DNA from: Eubacteriales bacterium
GTDB taxonomy: Bacteria > Bacillota > Clostridia > Lachnospirales > Lachnospiraceae
DNA length: 63,851 bases
Assembly: GCA_030525875.1 (NCBI GenBank)
Contig: JAUNDV010000010.1
Location: 1 to 63,851 of the forward strand
Direction of reading: 5' to 3'
Shown piece by piece: positions 36,601 through 49,235 of this stretch. The notes beneath the pieces were generated by a model. That model searched no databases. It was given only the letters and a program-made list of their open reading frames with translations, and was not told where the DNA came from. The stretch's first letter is position 1. Each line of letters starts with the position of its first letter. The position numbers were made by a program, and so were the translations under genes.

Positions 36601-39600
36601 TAAAGCATTGACTCTACCTGAGTGTCATCAATTCTATTATCTCCATCAAGTCTTCCTACTATACCTCCGGCATATGAGCCCTCAGCATCAACCACGGAAT
36701 CCGCAAAATAGTTATCCACTATCTGACTGCCATCGCTATAGCCCGCAATACCACCAACACAGTTGCCTTGTGCTGTTATCTCAGAATCTCTTACAAAATT
36801 GCTTGTAATATTTTCTGTAGATAAAGTATAACCGATTATACCTCCTGCATAGCTGTTCATTGTATCCATATTGCAGCTTGCATCTATCTTTGTATCCATA
36901 ACTGCATTTCTACTGATACTGCCAGGATTTGAAGTAGCATCTGTACCAACTATTCCTCCTACATTAGTACCACTTGATTTTATAACGGATCTTGAAACAA
37001 GATTGCTGCCTACACTTATTTTTCCTCCATTACAGCCAATGATTCCTCCTACTGATACTGGTGCCTTTACAGTTGTTCTGTCAACAATATTATTGCTGAT
37101 AATTGTATTACATTTTCCTACAACACCTCCGGCATTTTCATAATAAGCTTCAACATTACATTTATCTACATATCCTTTTTGATGTGCATATCCTATACCT
37201 ACAGCTCCTCCTACATTGGAATAACCCTTTATAGTGCTGTTTTTAATAGAGAAATCAAATGGTGAACTTGATATACCTCCTACGTTATCTCCCCTTGAGC
37301 TTCTTACAATGATATTATCAGCATCTACATAATAGCTGTTTCCAGATGCTACGCCATAGATTATGGATACTGTTCCTTCTGGATTTTCATTCATTGTTTC
37401 TATAAGGGAATCAGAAATTTTACTTCTATTTTCCTTCTGCTCAGACTGAGTAGAGCCTGCTGACGGAATTGTACCTGAACCTACAATACCTCCTATTGAA
37501 GAAATTCTCTTTTCGCTTGTCTTCTTCCAGTTACCATTTCCTACTACATGAATGCCTTTTACATCCAGTTTGTCACTAGCTGAACCATGTCCGCAGATAC
37601 CTCCTACATTAAAGTTACCTACTATTTCGTAACCATACTTTGTATCCTCTGCTCCAAGCTCACCGCTAATGCTGCCTTCAGCCTGAATCCTGTTAACAAC
37701 ATATTTTGTATAGCCTACCAGTCCGCCTGTATTATTTCCTTCAGATCTTACCTTTATATCCTTTAGCTTTATGTCACTAAGACTTCCTATATTGTAACCA
37801 ATACAGCCTGTATTAGTGCATACTCCAGCATCTATTTCTATATTACTAAATTCAACATTAGATATTTTACCTGAATTAGTACCTATAATGCCTATCTTTG
37901 TAGAAGAATTTTTCCACTCCTTTGGATCTAGTGGAACCTTCCATGTAATATCTTCAAATTTTACATTATCTGCTCTTGACAAGATTTCTGTAATAAGATT
38001 ATCTCTGCTTTTGTTTATCTCATGGTTTATACCGCTGATAGTATATGTTCCACCATCACTTGTAAGAGAATTAAGCTTTACATTATATACATTATCCTCA
38101 TCCTTTAATCCGGAAAAATCTATATTGCCGGTAAGAACTACATTAGGATAAGAGGTTCCCACAGCTCCCTTAAGCTTCTCATTCCATTCCCTTGCATTGG
38201 ATATTCTTATTGAAATAGGAACTACCGGCTTTACTGAGCTTGTCACTTCGATTACCCTTCCTGTGGAAAGCTCTCTGAGCTTGGCTCTAAGGCAGTATAT
38301 ATCTCCTCCAAATATTTCCTTTACAAAATGGAAATTAAATACATGTCTGTTTCCTAAAACAGTTTCTTCATATCCATTTTTGCCATTTATTGTAGTATTC
38401 AGATTTACTCCGTCCATAGAAAGCTCAGCACAATCAAAGCTATATTTACTACTATCATAGCTTAATACAAAGTGCAGCTGATAAGGATTTATAAGCTCCT
38501 GCGGCAAAGCGCCCTTATCTATGAGCCTGTGATAATCATCTACATAATCACTGTTTATTTCCATCAGTGTTTCTGTAAGTGAAATATCTGTCTCATTTAT
38601 CTGCATAGGCTTCTGATTTGGCAAAATGTTTCCATCAGTTCCTTTTAGCATAGGAAGATAGCCCTTACTTATATCCTGAACCTCTCCATTGTGAATCCAG
38701 CTGTGTGCATAGCTGTCATTCCATTTTAATATGTCAGCATAGGTTTCCTTATTGCTTAGCTGTTCCTTGGTCAAAAGCGCTTTAGCATCATCCTTATTGT
38801 CACTTATTCCATTTAAGAGCATCTGGCCATTAAATGCATAGTTATCTGCCATTTCTGACTGAACATATCCAAAGATTCTGTGTATAGAATCTAAGGAAGT
38901 ACTATGAGTAAATACATCGCCAAGGCTAAGGTTACCTGCTATAAGTTTAGCAGCTCCGGCATGACCGATTATTCCTCCTACAAAGCCTCCGTATATATCC
39001 ATATCAACCATTGAAAGATTGTTTTCAATAACCGGACTTCCATCTGAATATCCACAGATTCCGCCTGCATAGTTGAACATAGAACTAATACTTCCTTCTG
39101 CAAGGCAATTTTTCACTGAACAGTTGGCACTTCCGATAAATCCGACTATTCCACCTATACCTCTTCCTTCAAGTCCTTCAATTGCATTTATTTCTATGCC
39201 CTGCACAAAGCTGTTCATTATATCTGCATCATCAGCTGTGCCTACCAGTCCTCCTATATTTAAAATAGTTACAGCATCATTCATTGATTCTATAGAGCTA
39301 TTTGTTACTGAACAGTTTACAATCTGTGTATTTCCGTTTGCTGTTCCAACCAAGAGTCCGGATCTATAGCCTGTAACAGATTTTGAGTTAGAAATGTGAA
39401 CATTTTCTATTGTTGCTCCGCTTGCCGTAGCGATTAACCCGACATTACTGTAGCCAGTCGCATTTTTAGATGTATTTAAGCTTATATTGTCAAAGTACAG
39501 ATTTTTGATGCTTCCATTAAAGGTTCCAAAGAGATAAGAAAATTTTCCAAGCTTCATATTCCTGATTACAGCATTTTTAACCTGTCCATTCTCTGAAATA

Positions 39601-42600
39601 TGTGCTCCATCTATCTTTCCTCTGAAGTTAGATGTAACTCTGTAAGCTGTTGTATAATCACTTTCACTTATATGCGAGAAATCCAGCTCATCTGCAGTGA
39701 TCCTGATATTGCCAAATTCATCCAGATTATTTTTGAGGAAGGCTTCTCTCCATTCGTCAACAGTTTTAACCTCTCTATAAAACTCCATCAGAAGCTCAGA
39801 GAATTCTCTCTTAGGATTATCATATTCCTTATATGTATCCTCGTATCCCTTTAAGCCTGCACTGAAGCTGTCTATAAAATACTGCGAACGGTAAAGCTCT
39901 ACACTCTTTACCTCTGCTGTTACATAATAGACTCCGTCCTCTTCTATTCCCTGTGATATGATAGCTATATCTGAATCAATTTTTCTAAAATTCTTGATAC
40001 CATCAGTCTTGCTGTTATCCAGTACTGAAAGCTTAAGCTTATTAATATCCAGATAGCTCCTGTTTATAAAGCCTATTTTTATTACGGCTTTATTATTTTC
40101 ATTAGAGATAACACTTGTAGATACTACCTCAGGAGCTGCTGGCAGAGTCCTTTCAGGCAACCTCATCTGTGGCTGTTTATTGTCCATTTCCTTTGGCATC
40201 TTTAGCTGTGGATAATATCCAGCATCTATCATTTCAGTTTTAAATGCAGAGGTGGAATTGATAGCATTATCAACCCAGACCTTATCATGTAATGAATTTA
40301 CAGAAACTCTGTTATTATATGTATTGTTATAACGGGAGGCATTTAAATTGTCTCTTGTTTCTACATATGAAATATTTGAGAATCCAGTTCCTCCCTCTAC
40401 TGCCACTCCGACAGCCGGTCCGTACTTGACCGGAGCCTGCCCATTTGAAAGTGTAACACCTACACCAAGTGCATTTTTAACTGAACCTGAATTTGAATAG
40501 GCTGTTATAGTACCCATCCTCTCTGAACTTGTCGCACTTTCATCATGTATATCTTCTATATCAACAACAGAATATACATTTTCAATATTTCCTGAGTTTT
40601 CTGCAACCAGACCTGCTCTCTGGGCTCTGCCTCCTGAAGGCGCTGCATCAGTAATTATCTTGTGATTTCCTGAAAGCAGGTATCCATTTCTTACAGTTCC
40701 ATAATTAAGTACTATTCCCGGAGATGCATAGTTTAAAACTTTAAAATCATCTGTAAGCTGTATGGCAAAGTTTTCCACAGTGCCATAATTATTATAGGCT
40801 ATACCTCCTATTCCCTCATTTGAAATATTGTTATTAAGGCCGATCTTTAATATAAGATTCTTTATAAGTCCATAGTTAGAAAAACAAAGAGCACCTCTCC
40901 ATTTTCCTATATTCTTTGAATCTATATTTACATCTGCTACGAGATTTTCTACTACAGCGCCCTCTTTGATATTTCCAAACACTATGGCCATGTTTTCCAA
41001 ACTTAGAGTATGTCCTCCAAAATCAAGATGCCCATAGAAATTATCTATATTTCTCTCTCTTGTAAGCTTTATATCCTTACTTACATAATAGCTCTCTGTA
41101 GGGTTATAGGTCACAGCATATAGAGCTGCCTCAGACTTTATTATATTTGAGTGTCTTCCTGTATTAATATTTGCAGAGCTAAGAGCTATTCTCTCTTCGC
41201 CTTGTTCTACAAGAATCTCAAAATAATAATCCAGATCCGGCTTTACAGGCATAGTAATACTGGTGTAATAATCCCTGTTTTCATCAAAATCTATCTTATG
41301 TATTTCTGTATCTTCATAAGCTACAGCTCCTGATTCATCCCTTGCAATATAGTGAAGATAATATTGAGGAGCACTTCCTAAGGTATCTGCCTGATCATGG
41401 ATATCCACTGCCAGATTAAGCTGCATCTGTCCCTTTGTATATGCCGGAGCACCTCTTCTAAGCTCTGGCATAATTTTATCATTTTCTCCAAAGTTGACAT
41501 TAACTCTTACATAGTGACAATTTTCTGGAATTTTTATTCCTGAATTATCGCTTCTATATGAATATCCTATAAAGTTCTTTTTATCATCGTACAGTGCGCA
41601 ACCGGTTACATACATAGCTTCATAGGCAGAATTAGGAACTACCTTGATATAATCACTCACTCTTTGAGACTCTAAGCTGTTCTTCACTTCTATTCCATCT
41701 GAATTAATAAGCGTTCCGTCTTTAAAACCATCTTTGCCATTAAGAAGATTAGGGCCAAATATCTTATCAGAAACTATGCCAAGATATATGCTGTCTTCAT
41801 ATCCCTTTTTGACATTCATCCTGATGTAGCTTACACCCTCTGGTATTACTATATTTGCATAATATTCTCCATAATATAATGCTTTAACAAAATTGTCATT
41901 TTTATCAAACATATATACTGTTGAAACTAAACCATTGGATAAAAATGGCTCAAGGCTTCCATATCTTGAATACATTCTATCCGCTTCAACAGGTATTTTA
42001 TCTGTATAAGAATAATCCTTGTTCGGCTTAACTGTTACTTCGTTCCCGTTTACATTTAAATAACTGTCAGGTATAAGCTTAACACCATCAAGAAGATTTT
42101 TTCCTCCACTCTCTTCATCGGAAAACAGGGCTTCAGCAAAATACATACTTGGTGCGGAATAAATATGCACATTAAATCGAACATAATATGCATTGTCAGG
42201 TACATGTACTAAACCTGAATATTTATTCATTCCGTTATATTCCATTCTTCCTAACAGCTTATGATCCTTATCATAAAAGAAGGTGGATGAACTTGCTGAT
42301 ACACCTTTTATATAATTTTTCCCAGGCTCAACCGGAATATAATCAGAAACTAACCATCCGTTACTATTAATAATACTTCCATCAGACTTAATCAGACTGT
42401 CAACCTCGCAGTCATTTATATCAAATAGATTATTGCCGGAAACACCTATTCCATCTTCAGCCTGCTGCATTTCATAATCTGTCTGGACTCTGTCTATAAC
42501 GATATTTCCATACATAGTATTTTCTGTCTTGAAGCTTATAGTGCTTCCATCAGGTCTGTAGAGTGTCTTCTGATATTCAAGACTTGTGTTGTCATAACCT

Positions 42601-45500
42601 TCGTTATATTCTGTAGCATTTACGCTGACTACGTATGAAATGCCCTTTTCAAGTCCTGTATACTGAAGCTTGCCAAGCTTATTGATCTCGTCTATGCTAT
42701 ATACTCTTGCATCCAGCTCAGCTCCATTTGCCAGTCTAAGTCTGATAACTACCTTGTCATTAAGTATAGCTCCGTCAGGATCAACTATCTTAAAGCCATA
42801 GAAGGTAGCCTGATCATCCGAAATATAGCTTGTCTTATAATCAAAATATGCCTGTTTCTTAAGAGTTGTAAAATTGTCCTGTTTATTCTGTCCGGTTACA
42901 TTTTCCTCTAGCTTCTCTCCTCCTACATTTGTGCCTCTTACACCTATTGCAGCCATCTCAACCTTATATCTGGAAGCTGAATTTAATCCCTTCTCCTTAA
43001 ATGAAACCTTTATAATTCCATCTCTAAAGAAGCTATCCCATGCAGATAACTCGTCTTTACTCTTATTGATTATGCTTATCTCAGGATCCAGATAGTTAAG
43101 CCCTGTTTCTGAGGCAGCTGTCTTATATGTATATTCGGATTCCGGAGCCAGTCTTACTCTTTCAAGCTCTGATTTATTGATTCTATATGTAAATATTTCT
43201 CCATTAGGATCTGTTATCTTAAATTCAAAGGTTTCAATAAATGGAATCAGATTCTCATTTACAGTTCCTCTCTTACTAATCTCTATGTCAGCACTTTCTG
43301 AGGTTATATTAAGTATTTCAAATGAGAAATTCACTGTCCCAAGTGTTGAAAGTGCCTCTGTATATAGGTTGCCGCTTCCTATAACCTCCTCATCATGCTC
43401 TAAACCATCTTCGCAGTCATAGCTTGCCTTGACCCATATGGTATAGGCAGTATTTGATAAAAGATTAGTAATGTACAGACTTTCACTGTTCCTTTCAAGT
43501 ATGTGATAAGTTTTTTCTTCCTTTTCATCTGAAAGCTTCATGCTTATAGGGACATCCGGTCTGTCGGCATAGGTAATATATAAATATGGCTTAACTGTAC
43601 CCTGGGCATTTTTCTTAAATACAGCCTTATCCTCATTGCTTATCTCTATCTTTATGCCCTTTTTTGTGATAGGTGACTTAGCTTCTACATTTACATAAGC
43701 CTTTGGAAGCTGCTTTGAGGTTCTGAAGCTTCCGCTGAGCACAGCTTCACTTACAGCAGGCAGCTCATTTCCATATCTGTCGTAAAGTTTAAGCTTATAT
43801 TCATAGCTGCTGTTTGAATCAAGTATGTCCTTTGACTTCCACTCGGTAATCTTGCCTGTCCTAAGGTCATTAAGTATAAGATTTGAAAATGTAGCTTCCG
43901 GACTCTGCCAGTCAGGAGAGCCCTTCTTTTCAAAGCCTAGCTGTACAGCCGCAAGATTCATGAGCGCATCAGTATCCTCATTGTAAGCGTCTATCTCTAT
44001 CTTGCTTCCATTTACATGAGTTTCAGCTTTGATATTATTAAGCTTTACTGAAAATGTAGACGGTCTCTTAAGCTCTGGCTCCTGATAGATATAAATTGGA
44101 TTTAAGGTAGATACCGGCAAGGTCTTTCCGACGTACTGTCTAGGGAAAAATTCAATTTTTACTTTTCCATACTCAGGATGCTCAAATTCAAAATATCCCT
44201 CAACCTCATATTCTGTATCAGGTCTTAACGGCTTAAACTTTACAGTTCCTTCTGAATATATTGTTTTTCTGAAGGAAACTCTTGAATCATCTTTCTTGTA
44301 AAAATTAAGCTTAATATTTCTTATCTTAAGCTGGTTTGGATTATCTATCTTAACATCAGCTGTAATATTATAGACACCAAATTTAAAATTAGACAGACTT
44401 ATCTCAGGTGCCTTAAATTTGTCATTGTTATTTCCCTGTGTATCTCCTGAATCTGAATCGCCTTCTCCGTCTTCATCTTCACTTCCATCATCACCGGAAG
44501 CAAAATTCTCATCATCACCACTTCCACCCTGTGAAAATGGCCACTTATTGTCCTTTCCCGGATATGGAGGATGCAAAGGATCAGTTTCCTCTATTGATTC
44601 TGTTTCAGTCTGATTTTCTGAAGCTTCACTGCTTTCTATAACAGCCTCATCTGTTTTCTTAAGTGCTTCACTATCTTCATTTTCAGGCTTTACATCGTTA
44701 TTTGCCTGAGTTTCTTCAACTGTGGAGCTTTCCTGTACTTCACTTTCATAAGCTTCTGTTTCAGGCTCTGTTTCTTCGGTTTCTACTACAGTTTCCTGCT
44801 TGCCCTTATCTCTTTCTGAAAGATTCTTGAGTTTGCTTAGGAGGTCTTTGTATAGCATGCTTACACTTCCAATTTCAACTCTTGTATCTTCGGTTATAGG
44901 AATATTATTGTATACATATTTTCCGTTTTCAAAGGAATAATAGCTTATGCTGTCCTCTTTAAGATTCATAAGACTGTTAACAGCTATCTCAGAAACCAGA
45001 TTTACAGACTCAAGCTTCATATCCTGAACATTCATAAAGAGCCCATCCCCAGTTTTTATGAAAATGAACTCTTCATCATCTGCCTTGGTTCTGTCCTGAT
45101 TGTAGCTTGTACCATCCACTATATAGAGTCCTTCATATGTATCCAGTATACTAAAATCAGACGAGATCATCTGAATCTCGTCTCCATAGCTCTTTAGCCT
45201 GCTTCCGTCATTTGTATATACAGGATATTTTATATTGAACTTTTCAAAGTCTTTTCCTATATAATATCCACCCATTCTTGTATAGACAGGTGTCTGCGAT
45301 TCATACGGTCTAAGCTTAAGCTCTGTTTCCTCTTCATCAGGCAAAGCATCTCCAAAGTCTTTTTTTAGATTAGCTGCCGCACTTTCTGTATCTATAACAA
45401 AGCTAAGCTCATCTGTATATGCAAGCAATCTGTAATTATAAAAATGCATAAACAGCATTATTATTGAAATAACTACTGCAAATATGCCGGCTTTTTTCAT
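33699..45500 (-). CDS. Giant membrane-anchored surface protein with FN3-like, carbohydrate-binding-like and GLUG repeats (3,933 residues)
   Basis: Start ATG 45500 behind AGGAG. Layout by residue: N-terminal membrane helix (4-28); a ~200-residue extracellular module shared with neighbours (30-230); Glu/Thr/Asp linker (235-370); several FN3-like beta domains (370-1000); three tandem jelly-roll-like modules starting NLFDINDCE (~1025), NLLDGVKL (~1135) and NLLNGKDG (~1250); GLUG-type beta-solenoid blocks at ~1540-1680, ~1990-2190 and ~2530-3000 (units such as NVGGIIGCNGG, AGGIVGRLDG); further beta domains; a Ser/Asp/Glu/Thr stalk (~3670-3900); C-terminal membrane helix (MYLFILAILSALGLSFILI) and RKKK. 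No LPXTG. Both ends are membrane-inserted, so it may loop outward. Last gene of the ATPase-like operon, 34 bp after the 248-residue protein. Adhesin or leg-like role is inference. Confidence 0.85.
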   Translation of the reverse strand: MKKAGIFAVVISIIMLFMHFYNYRLLAYTDELSFVIDTESAAANLKKDFGDALPDEEETELKLRPYESQTPVYTRMGGYYIGKDFEKFNIKYPVYTNDGSRLKSYGDEIQMISSDFSILDTYEGLYIVDGTSYNQDRTKADDEEFIFIKTGDGLFMNVQDMKLESVNLVSEIAVNSLMNLKEDSISYYSFENGKYVYNNIPITEDTRVEIGSVSMLYKDLLSKLKNLSERDKGKQETVVETEETEPETEAYESEVQESSTVEETQANNDVKPENEDSEALKKTDEAVIESSEASENQTETESIEETDPLHPPYPGKDNKWPFSQGGSGDDENFASGDDGSEDEDGEGDSDSGDTQGNNNDKFKAPEISLSNFKFGVYNITADVKIDNPNQLKIRNIKLNFYKKDDSRVSFRKTIYSEGTVKFKPLRPDTEYEVEGYFEFEHPEYGKVKIEFFPRQYVGKTLPVSTLNPIYIYQEPELKRPSTFSVKLNNIKAETHVNGSKIEIDAYNEDTDALMNLAAVQLGFEKKGSPDWQSPEATFSNLILNDLRTGKITEWKSKDILDSNSSYEYKLKLYDRYGNELPAVSEAVLSGSFRTSKQLPKAYVNVEAKSPITKKGIKIEISNEDKAVFKKNAQGTVKPYLYITYADRPDVPISMKLSDEKEEKTYHILERNSESLYITNLLSNTAYTIWVKASYDCEDGLEHDEEVIGSGNLYTEALSTLGTVNFSFEILNITSESADIEISKRGTVNENLIPFIETFEFKITDPNGEIFTYRINKSELERVRLAPESEYTYKTAASETGLNYLDPEISIINKSKDELSAWDSFFRDGIIKVSFKEKGLNSASRYKVEMAAIGVRGTNVGGEKLEENVTGQNKQDNFTTLKKQAYFDYKTSYISDDQATFYGFKIVDPDGAILNDKVVIRLRLANGAELDARVYSIDEINKLGKLQYTGLEKGISYVVSVNATEYNEGYDNTSLEYQKTLYRPDGSTISFKTENTMYGNIVIDRVQTDYEMQQAEDGIGVSGNNLFDINDCEVDSLIKSDGSIINSNGWLVSDYIPVEPGKNYIKGVSASSSTFFYDKDHKLLGRMEYNGMNKYSGLVHVPDNAYYVRFNVHIYSAPSMYFAEALFSDEESGGKNLLDGVKLIPDSYLNVNGNEVTVKPNKDYSYTDKIPVEADRMYSRYGSLEPFLSNGLVSTVYMFDKNDNFVKALYYGEYYANIVIPEGVSYIRMNVKKGYEDSIYLGIVSDKIFGPNLLNGKDGFKDGTLINSDGIEVKNSLESQRVSDYIKVVPNSAYEAMYVTGCALYDDKKNFIGYSYRSDNSGIKIPENCHYVRVNVNFGENDKIMPELRRGAPAYTKGQMQLNLAVDIHDQADTLGSAPQYYLHYIARDESGAVAYEDTEIHKIDFDENRDYYTSITMPVKPDLDYYFEILVEQGEERIALSSANINTGRHSNIIKSEAALYAVTYNPTESYYVSKDIKLTRERNIDNFYGHLDFGGHTLSLENMAIVFGNIKEGAVVENLVADVNIDSKNIGKWRGALCFSNYGLIKNLILKIGLNNNISNEGIGGIAYNNYGTVENFAIQLTDDFKVLNYASPGIVLNYGTVRNGYLLSGNHKIITDAAPSGGRAQRAGLVAENSGNIENVYSVVDIEDIHDESATSSERMGTITAYSNSGSVKNALGVGVTLSNGQAPVKYGPAVGVAVEGGTGFSNISYVETRDNLNASRYNNTYNNRVSVNSLHDKVWVDNAINSTSAFKTEMIDAGYYPQLKMPKEMDNKQPQMRLPERTLPAAPEVVSTSVISNENNKAVIKIGFINRSYLDINKLKLSVLDNSKTDGIKNFRKIDSDIAIISQGIEEDGVYYVTAEVKSVELYRSQYFIDSFSAGLKGYEDTYKEYDNPKREFSELLMEFYREVKTVDEWREAFLKNNLDEFGNIRITADELDFSHISESDYTTAYRVTSNFRGKIDGAHISENGQVKNAVIRNMKLGKFSYLFGTFNGSIKNLYFDNISLNTSKNATGYSNVGLIATASGATIENVHISNSKSVTGYRSGLLVGTANGNTQIVNCSVTNSSIESMNDAVTILNIGGLVGTADDADIMNSFVQGIEINAIEGLEGRGIGGIVGFIGSANCSVKNCLAEGSISSMFNYAGGICGYSDGSPVIENNLSMVDMDIYGGFVGGIIGHAGAAKLIAGNLSLGDVFTHSTSLDSIHRIFGYVQSEMADNYAFNGQMLLNGISDNKDDAKALLTKEQLSNKETYADILKWNDSYAHSWIHNGEVQDISKGYLPMLKGTDGNILPNQKPMQINETDISLTETLMEINSDYVDDYHRLIDKGALPQELINPYQLHFVLSYDSSKYSFDCAELSMDGVNLNTTINGKNGYEETVLGNRHVFNFHFVKEIFGGDIYCLRAKLRELSTGRVIEVTSSVKPVVPISIRISNAREWNEKLKGAVGTSYPNVVLTGNIDFSGLKDEDNVYNVKLNSLTSDGGTYTISGINHEINKSRDNLITEILSRADNVKFEDITWKVPLDPKEWKNSSTKIGIIGTNSGKISNVEFSNIEIDAGVCTNTGCIGYNIGSLSDIKLKDIKVRSEGNNTGGLVGYTKYVVNRIQAEGSISGELGAEDTKYGYEIVGNFNVGGICGHGSASDKLDVKGIHVVGNGNWKKTSEKRISSIGGIVGSGTIPSAGSTQSEQKENRSKISDSLIETMNENPEGTVSIIYGVASGNSYYVDADNIIVRSSRGDNVGGISSSPFDFSIKNSTIKGYSNVGGAVGIGYAHQKGYVDKCNVEAYYENAGGVVGKCNTIISNNIVDRTTVKAPVSVGGIIGCNGGKISVGSNLVSRSVIKSSGTNVGGIVGTDATSNPGSISRNAVMDTKIDASCNMDTMNSYAGGIIGYTLSTENITSNFVRDSEITAQGNCVGGIAGYSDGSQIVDNYFADSVVDAEGSYAGGIVGRLDGDNRIDDTQVESMLYNAYVKGDIKAKSYAGGFVGYYSKNQNENSPVLDGSRMHSLVMLGNVESEFNRDFIMNIDPSLGYEHNEEYIRLYEHSKLITVAEDGQKISEETAKDKYKDYWYTFKPTDAGGSAETGNEMLKKSLLVRNTDLYDGRLYSLSHEKGGLNWINNWKTEPTGRMDEERESDIKAFPVNSADKKINLTVNGKQIPLDTTNLYDAGDKIVTATIVKDDKELFDNCEIRWYRSYGGRYDMIDLQLKDKDSIELAGRGYYLARVYDKDANRYYYSNIIKVQTKGYMPVLGLGNNQPLRGSQEGILPDIGEDDSLINEDGSYNFYDGTDALYYGGIEIPGDASSKLKLEPEASDINIKAYPSGIETVNIELPNDYEDVSMLTVYDGDKLLYQAKPEGRVISLKYGYKSNLTVKAESINTAGVSDKLSASNAPQTYSEATKEFDSSELRRTVMLWGDDYYYTCNGQLMNSQGVVLDKDIIHLYKGKALDADGNVYELNGADNVNELADINEPDTLSSEAQTANNALFETQFEDKTFKTYGGFTEIYDGEQGEALIQEKQLIVKNGKLYSFESCDISEGYVIDEYNGLVYASILNSKSELKDMADHIRTPDGFSRKNIAHMTTNTDSELPYLIVRYKSGEAKGFNYITGEELELENAFSDISLFDFALAHLNELLNPSEGENPEFAELRELKEKLNLNPIKEEELLRAEEILSAKESEEEAEKLSDDMSDELSIGSDKDGISDADGTSEVDGSSNSEGLSNANGDLNTEALSDADVNSSVDGSLDKSSISESNGSMSESQTEATESIAEENVDIDDNTTIESEGMLAEPDNTALESEIVHTESANATDNANVSTESNEVDETENATTEAVTDAETSDKIAENTAQKVTSDKYVYSFNAETGDTEIFNKSELLSKKSAELKSEQEKQEIIEAAGIYEESSVSNKKEDVRDVNEGMYLFILAILSALGLSFILIRKKK

Positions 45501-45534
45501 ATGTAAACTCCTAAAAGATTATTATAAAGCTTAT

Positions 45535-46261
45535 TTATTCCAAAATGCCAAATCCATCCGGAGAAGGAGGAAGTAACATTGAAAGATTATTGAATATATG
45601 TATGTCAGCAATGTCATTACTCATATTTAAGGTATAATCCCCTGAATCAGGCTTTGCATATACGATGTCCTCTCCCGACTGCACAAATTCTGATTGTTTG
45701 TCCTGATATGAATAATAATAAAATCCCTGATTATTAAATACCGCTATATATGACAGAGGTGAAAGGCGTAAGCTCTTCATATTTTCATTTTCGCCCCAGC
45801 TTACTGTTACTGGCTCAAGAAAAAGATATACATCCCCGCCATCATGAAGCCAGCTGTTTCCTACCTCTTTGTATTTTCGTCCATCTGTACTTATAGAACA
45901 GATATCGCCTTCTTTTTTTATTATGGCAAAATGATTTACCTTTTTTACCATATCTGCTGAATAGTTTGAAAATATCATAGGAGCTGACAAAACAAGTGCC
46001 TCTTTATTTTCATAATATACAGGTATACTATTAAGACTAAAGCTTCTGTCCTCAGCTATAAGCTCTGTTTTCATATCGTCTTTGTTGTATTTAAGCTTAC
46101 AACCCTGTCTGTAGCTTTGCTTTTGCCCCATCGTACTAATAAATACAGGCTCTTTTATATTGATCGTGTCCTTCTTGTTGATAAAAAAAGCTGCAGATAA
46201 AGCAGCTATCAAAAGTGCGGCTATTACAGAAACAGAAATCTTTAATTGTCTTTTTCCTGAT

Positions 46262-46281
<20 letters not shown>
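45535..46281 (-). CDS. Single-pass anchored extracellular protein of the ATPase-like operon
   Basis: 248 residues. Short basic cytoplasmic end (MAKKSFKSGKRQLK), membrane helix (~15-35, ISVSVIAALLIAALSAAFFI), then ~210 extracellular beta-rich residues. The segment DVYLFLEPVTVSWGENEN and LSPLSYIAVFNNQGFYYYSY lines up with the membrane-proximal modules of the 3,933-, 624- and ~1,980-residue proteins in the same operon, so it looks like that module without any extension. Overlaps the preceding gene by 20 bp, hence coupled. Known family: none I recognise. Confidence 0.8.
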
Positions 46282-48416
<2,135 letters not shown>

Positions 48417-48431
48417 TCAATCTATTAGAAC

Positions 48432-49208
48432 TCAGCTCTTATCTCCATCTTCATATTGAAGCTTTGCAAAGCTGTCTATTACCTTGGCAAATTCCTTTTC
48501 TCTTTCTGCCTTCAAAAGAGCTGTTCTCTTTCTTTCTTCTATCTCATCAAGTCTGTCCAAAGATTCCTTTGTGGCATTCTGCCTCATCAGATTTTCTCCT
48601 GCACTGCTGAAAATGTCTGCCAGCATTATCTCATAGCAGATATAATCCACGATCATATTCTGGAGAAGCCTTTCAATATTTCCTTCTATTACAAAATCAT
48701 CTCTGTATTTACGTTTTTTCTCCGTTACTACAGGATAAATCTGCTTTCTTCTAAGATGGATATTGGTAGTATTTTCATAATGATTATAAACAATCGTTAC
48801 CTTCTTAAACTCTCTCCTGAAAATACCATTTGTAACCAGACTCTGTACTTTACTCATATCTGCCCTGAATTCTTCACAGCCAAGCTTAAGCAGGGCATCC
48901 TTTCCATAAAGCTTTCTTCCTATGAGAACAGACACACCTTCATCCTTTTTTATCTGCTCATTTACTCTTGTATTAAAATTGCTGCAAAATCCGTAATCAC
49001 TTCCAAGATATATAAACAGCTCAGGAGCATTTTCATCAGGCTTTATTACCTTTTTATCCAGAACAAGGTTTTTATTGTTCATGATAACATCTATCATATC
49101 GATCAGCTGTTCTTCCATCATCTGGTATTTATTTGCTGTCTGCTTTGCTTTATTTACTCTGAGAAGTGAATGAAAGTTCATTACCTTTACTACATTTCTG
49201 ACATTCAT
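48432..49208 (-). CDS. F1-type ATPase gamma subunit (rotor shaft), divergent
   Basis: 258 residues, ~25-30 shorter than usual. N-terminal helix (VRNVVKVMNFHSLLRVNKAK), the Rossmann-like core with IYLGSDYGFCSNFN (canonical TDRGLCGGYN) at ~67-80, and a long C-terminal helix (SSAGENLMRQNATKESLDRL ... AREKEFAKVIDSFAKLQ). Both long helices that form the shaft inside alpha3beta3 are present. It keeps the canonical place between alpha and beta. Confidence 0.85.
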   Translation of the reverse strand: MNVRNVVKVMNFHSLLRVNKAKQTANKYQMMEEQLIDMIDVIMNNKNLVLDKKVIKPDENAPELFIYLGSDYGFCSNFNTRVNEQIKKDEGVSVLIGRKLYGKDALLKLGCEEFRADMSKVQSLVTNGIFRREFKKVTIVYNHYENTTNIHLRRKQIYPVVTEKKRKYRDDFVIEGNIERLLQNMIVDYICYEIMLADIFSSAGENLMRQNATKESLDRLDEIEERKRTALLKAEREKEFAKVIDSFAKLQYEDGDKS

Positions 49209-49235
49209 ATGTAACTTCTACTCCTTCAGATTAAT

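Noticed and set aside
35000-41000. Tandem DNA repeats or CRISPR in the GLUG-encoding region
   Set aside because: The repetition is at the protein level only; DNA units differ, and no regular repeat-spacer pattern is seen anywhere in the window.
33910-44641. Many plus-strand open frames within the 3,933-residue gene
   Set aside because: They lie antisense to a continuous, well-composed coding frame with domain repeats and lack ribosome sites.
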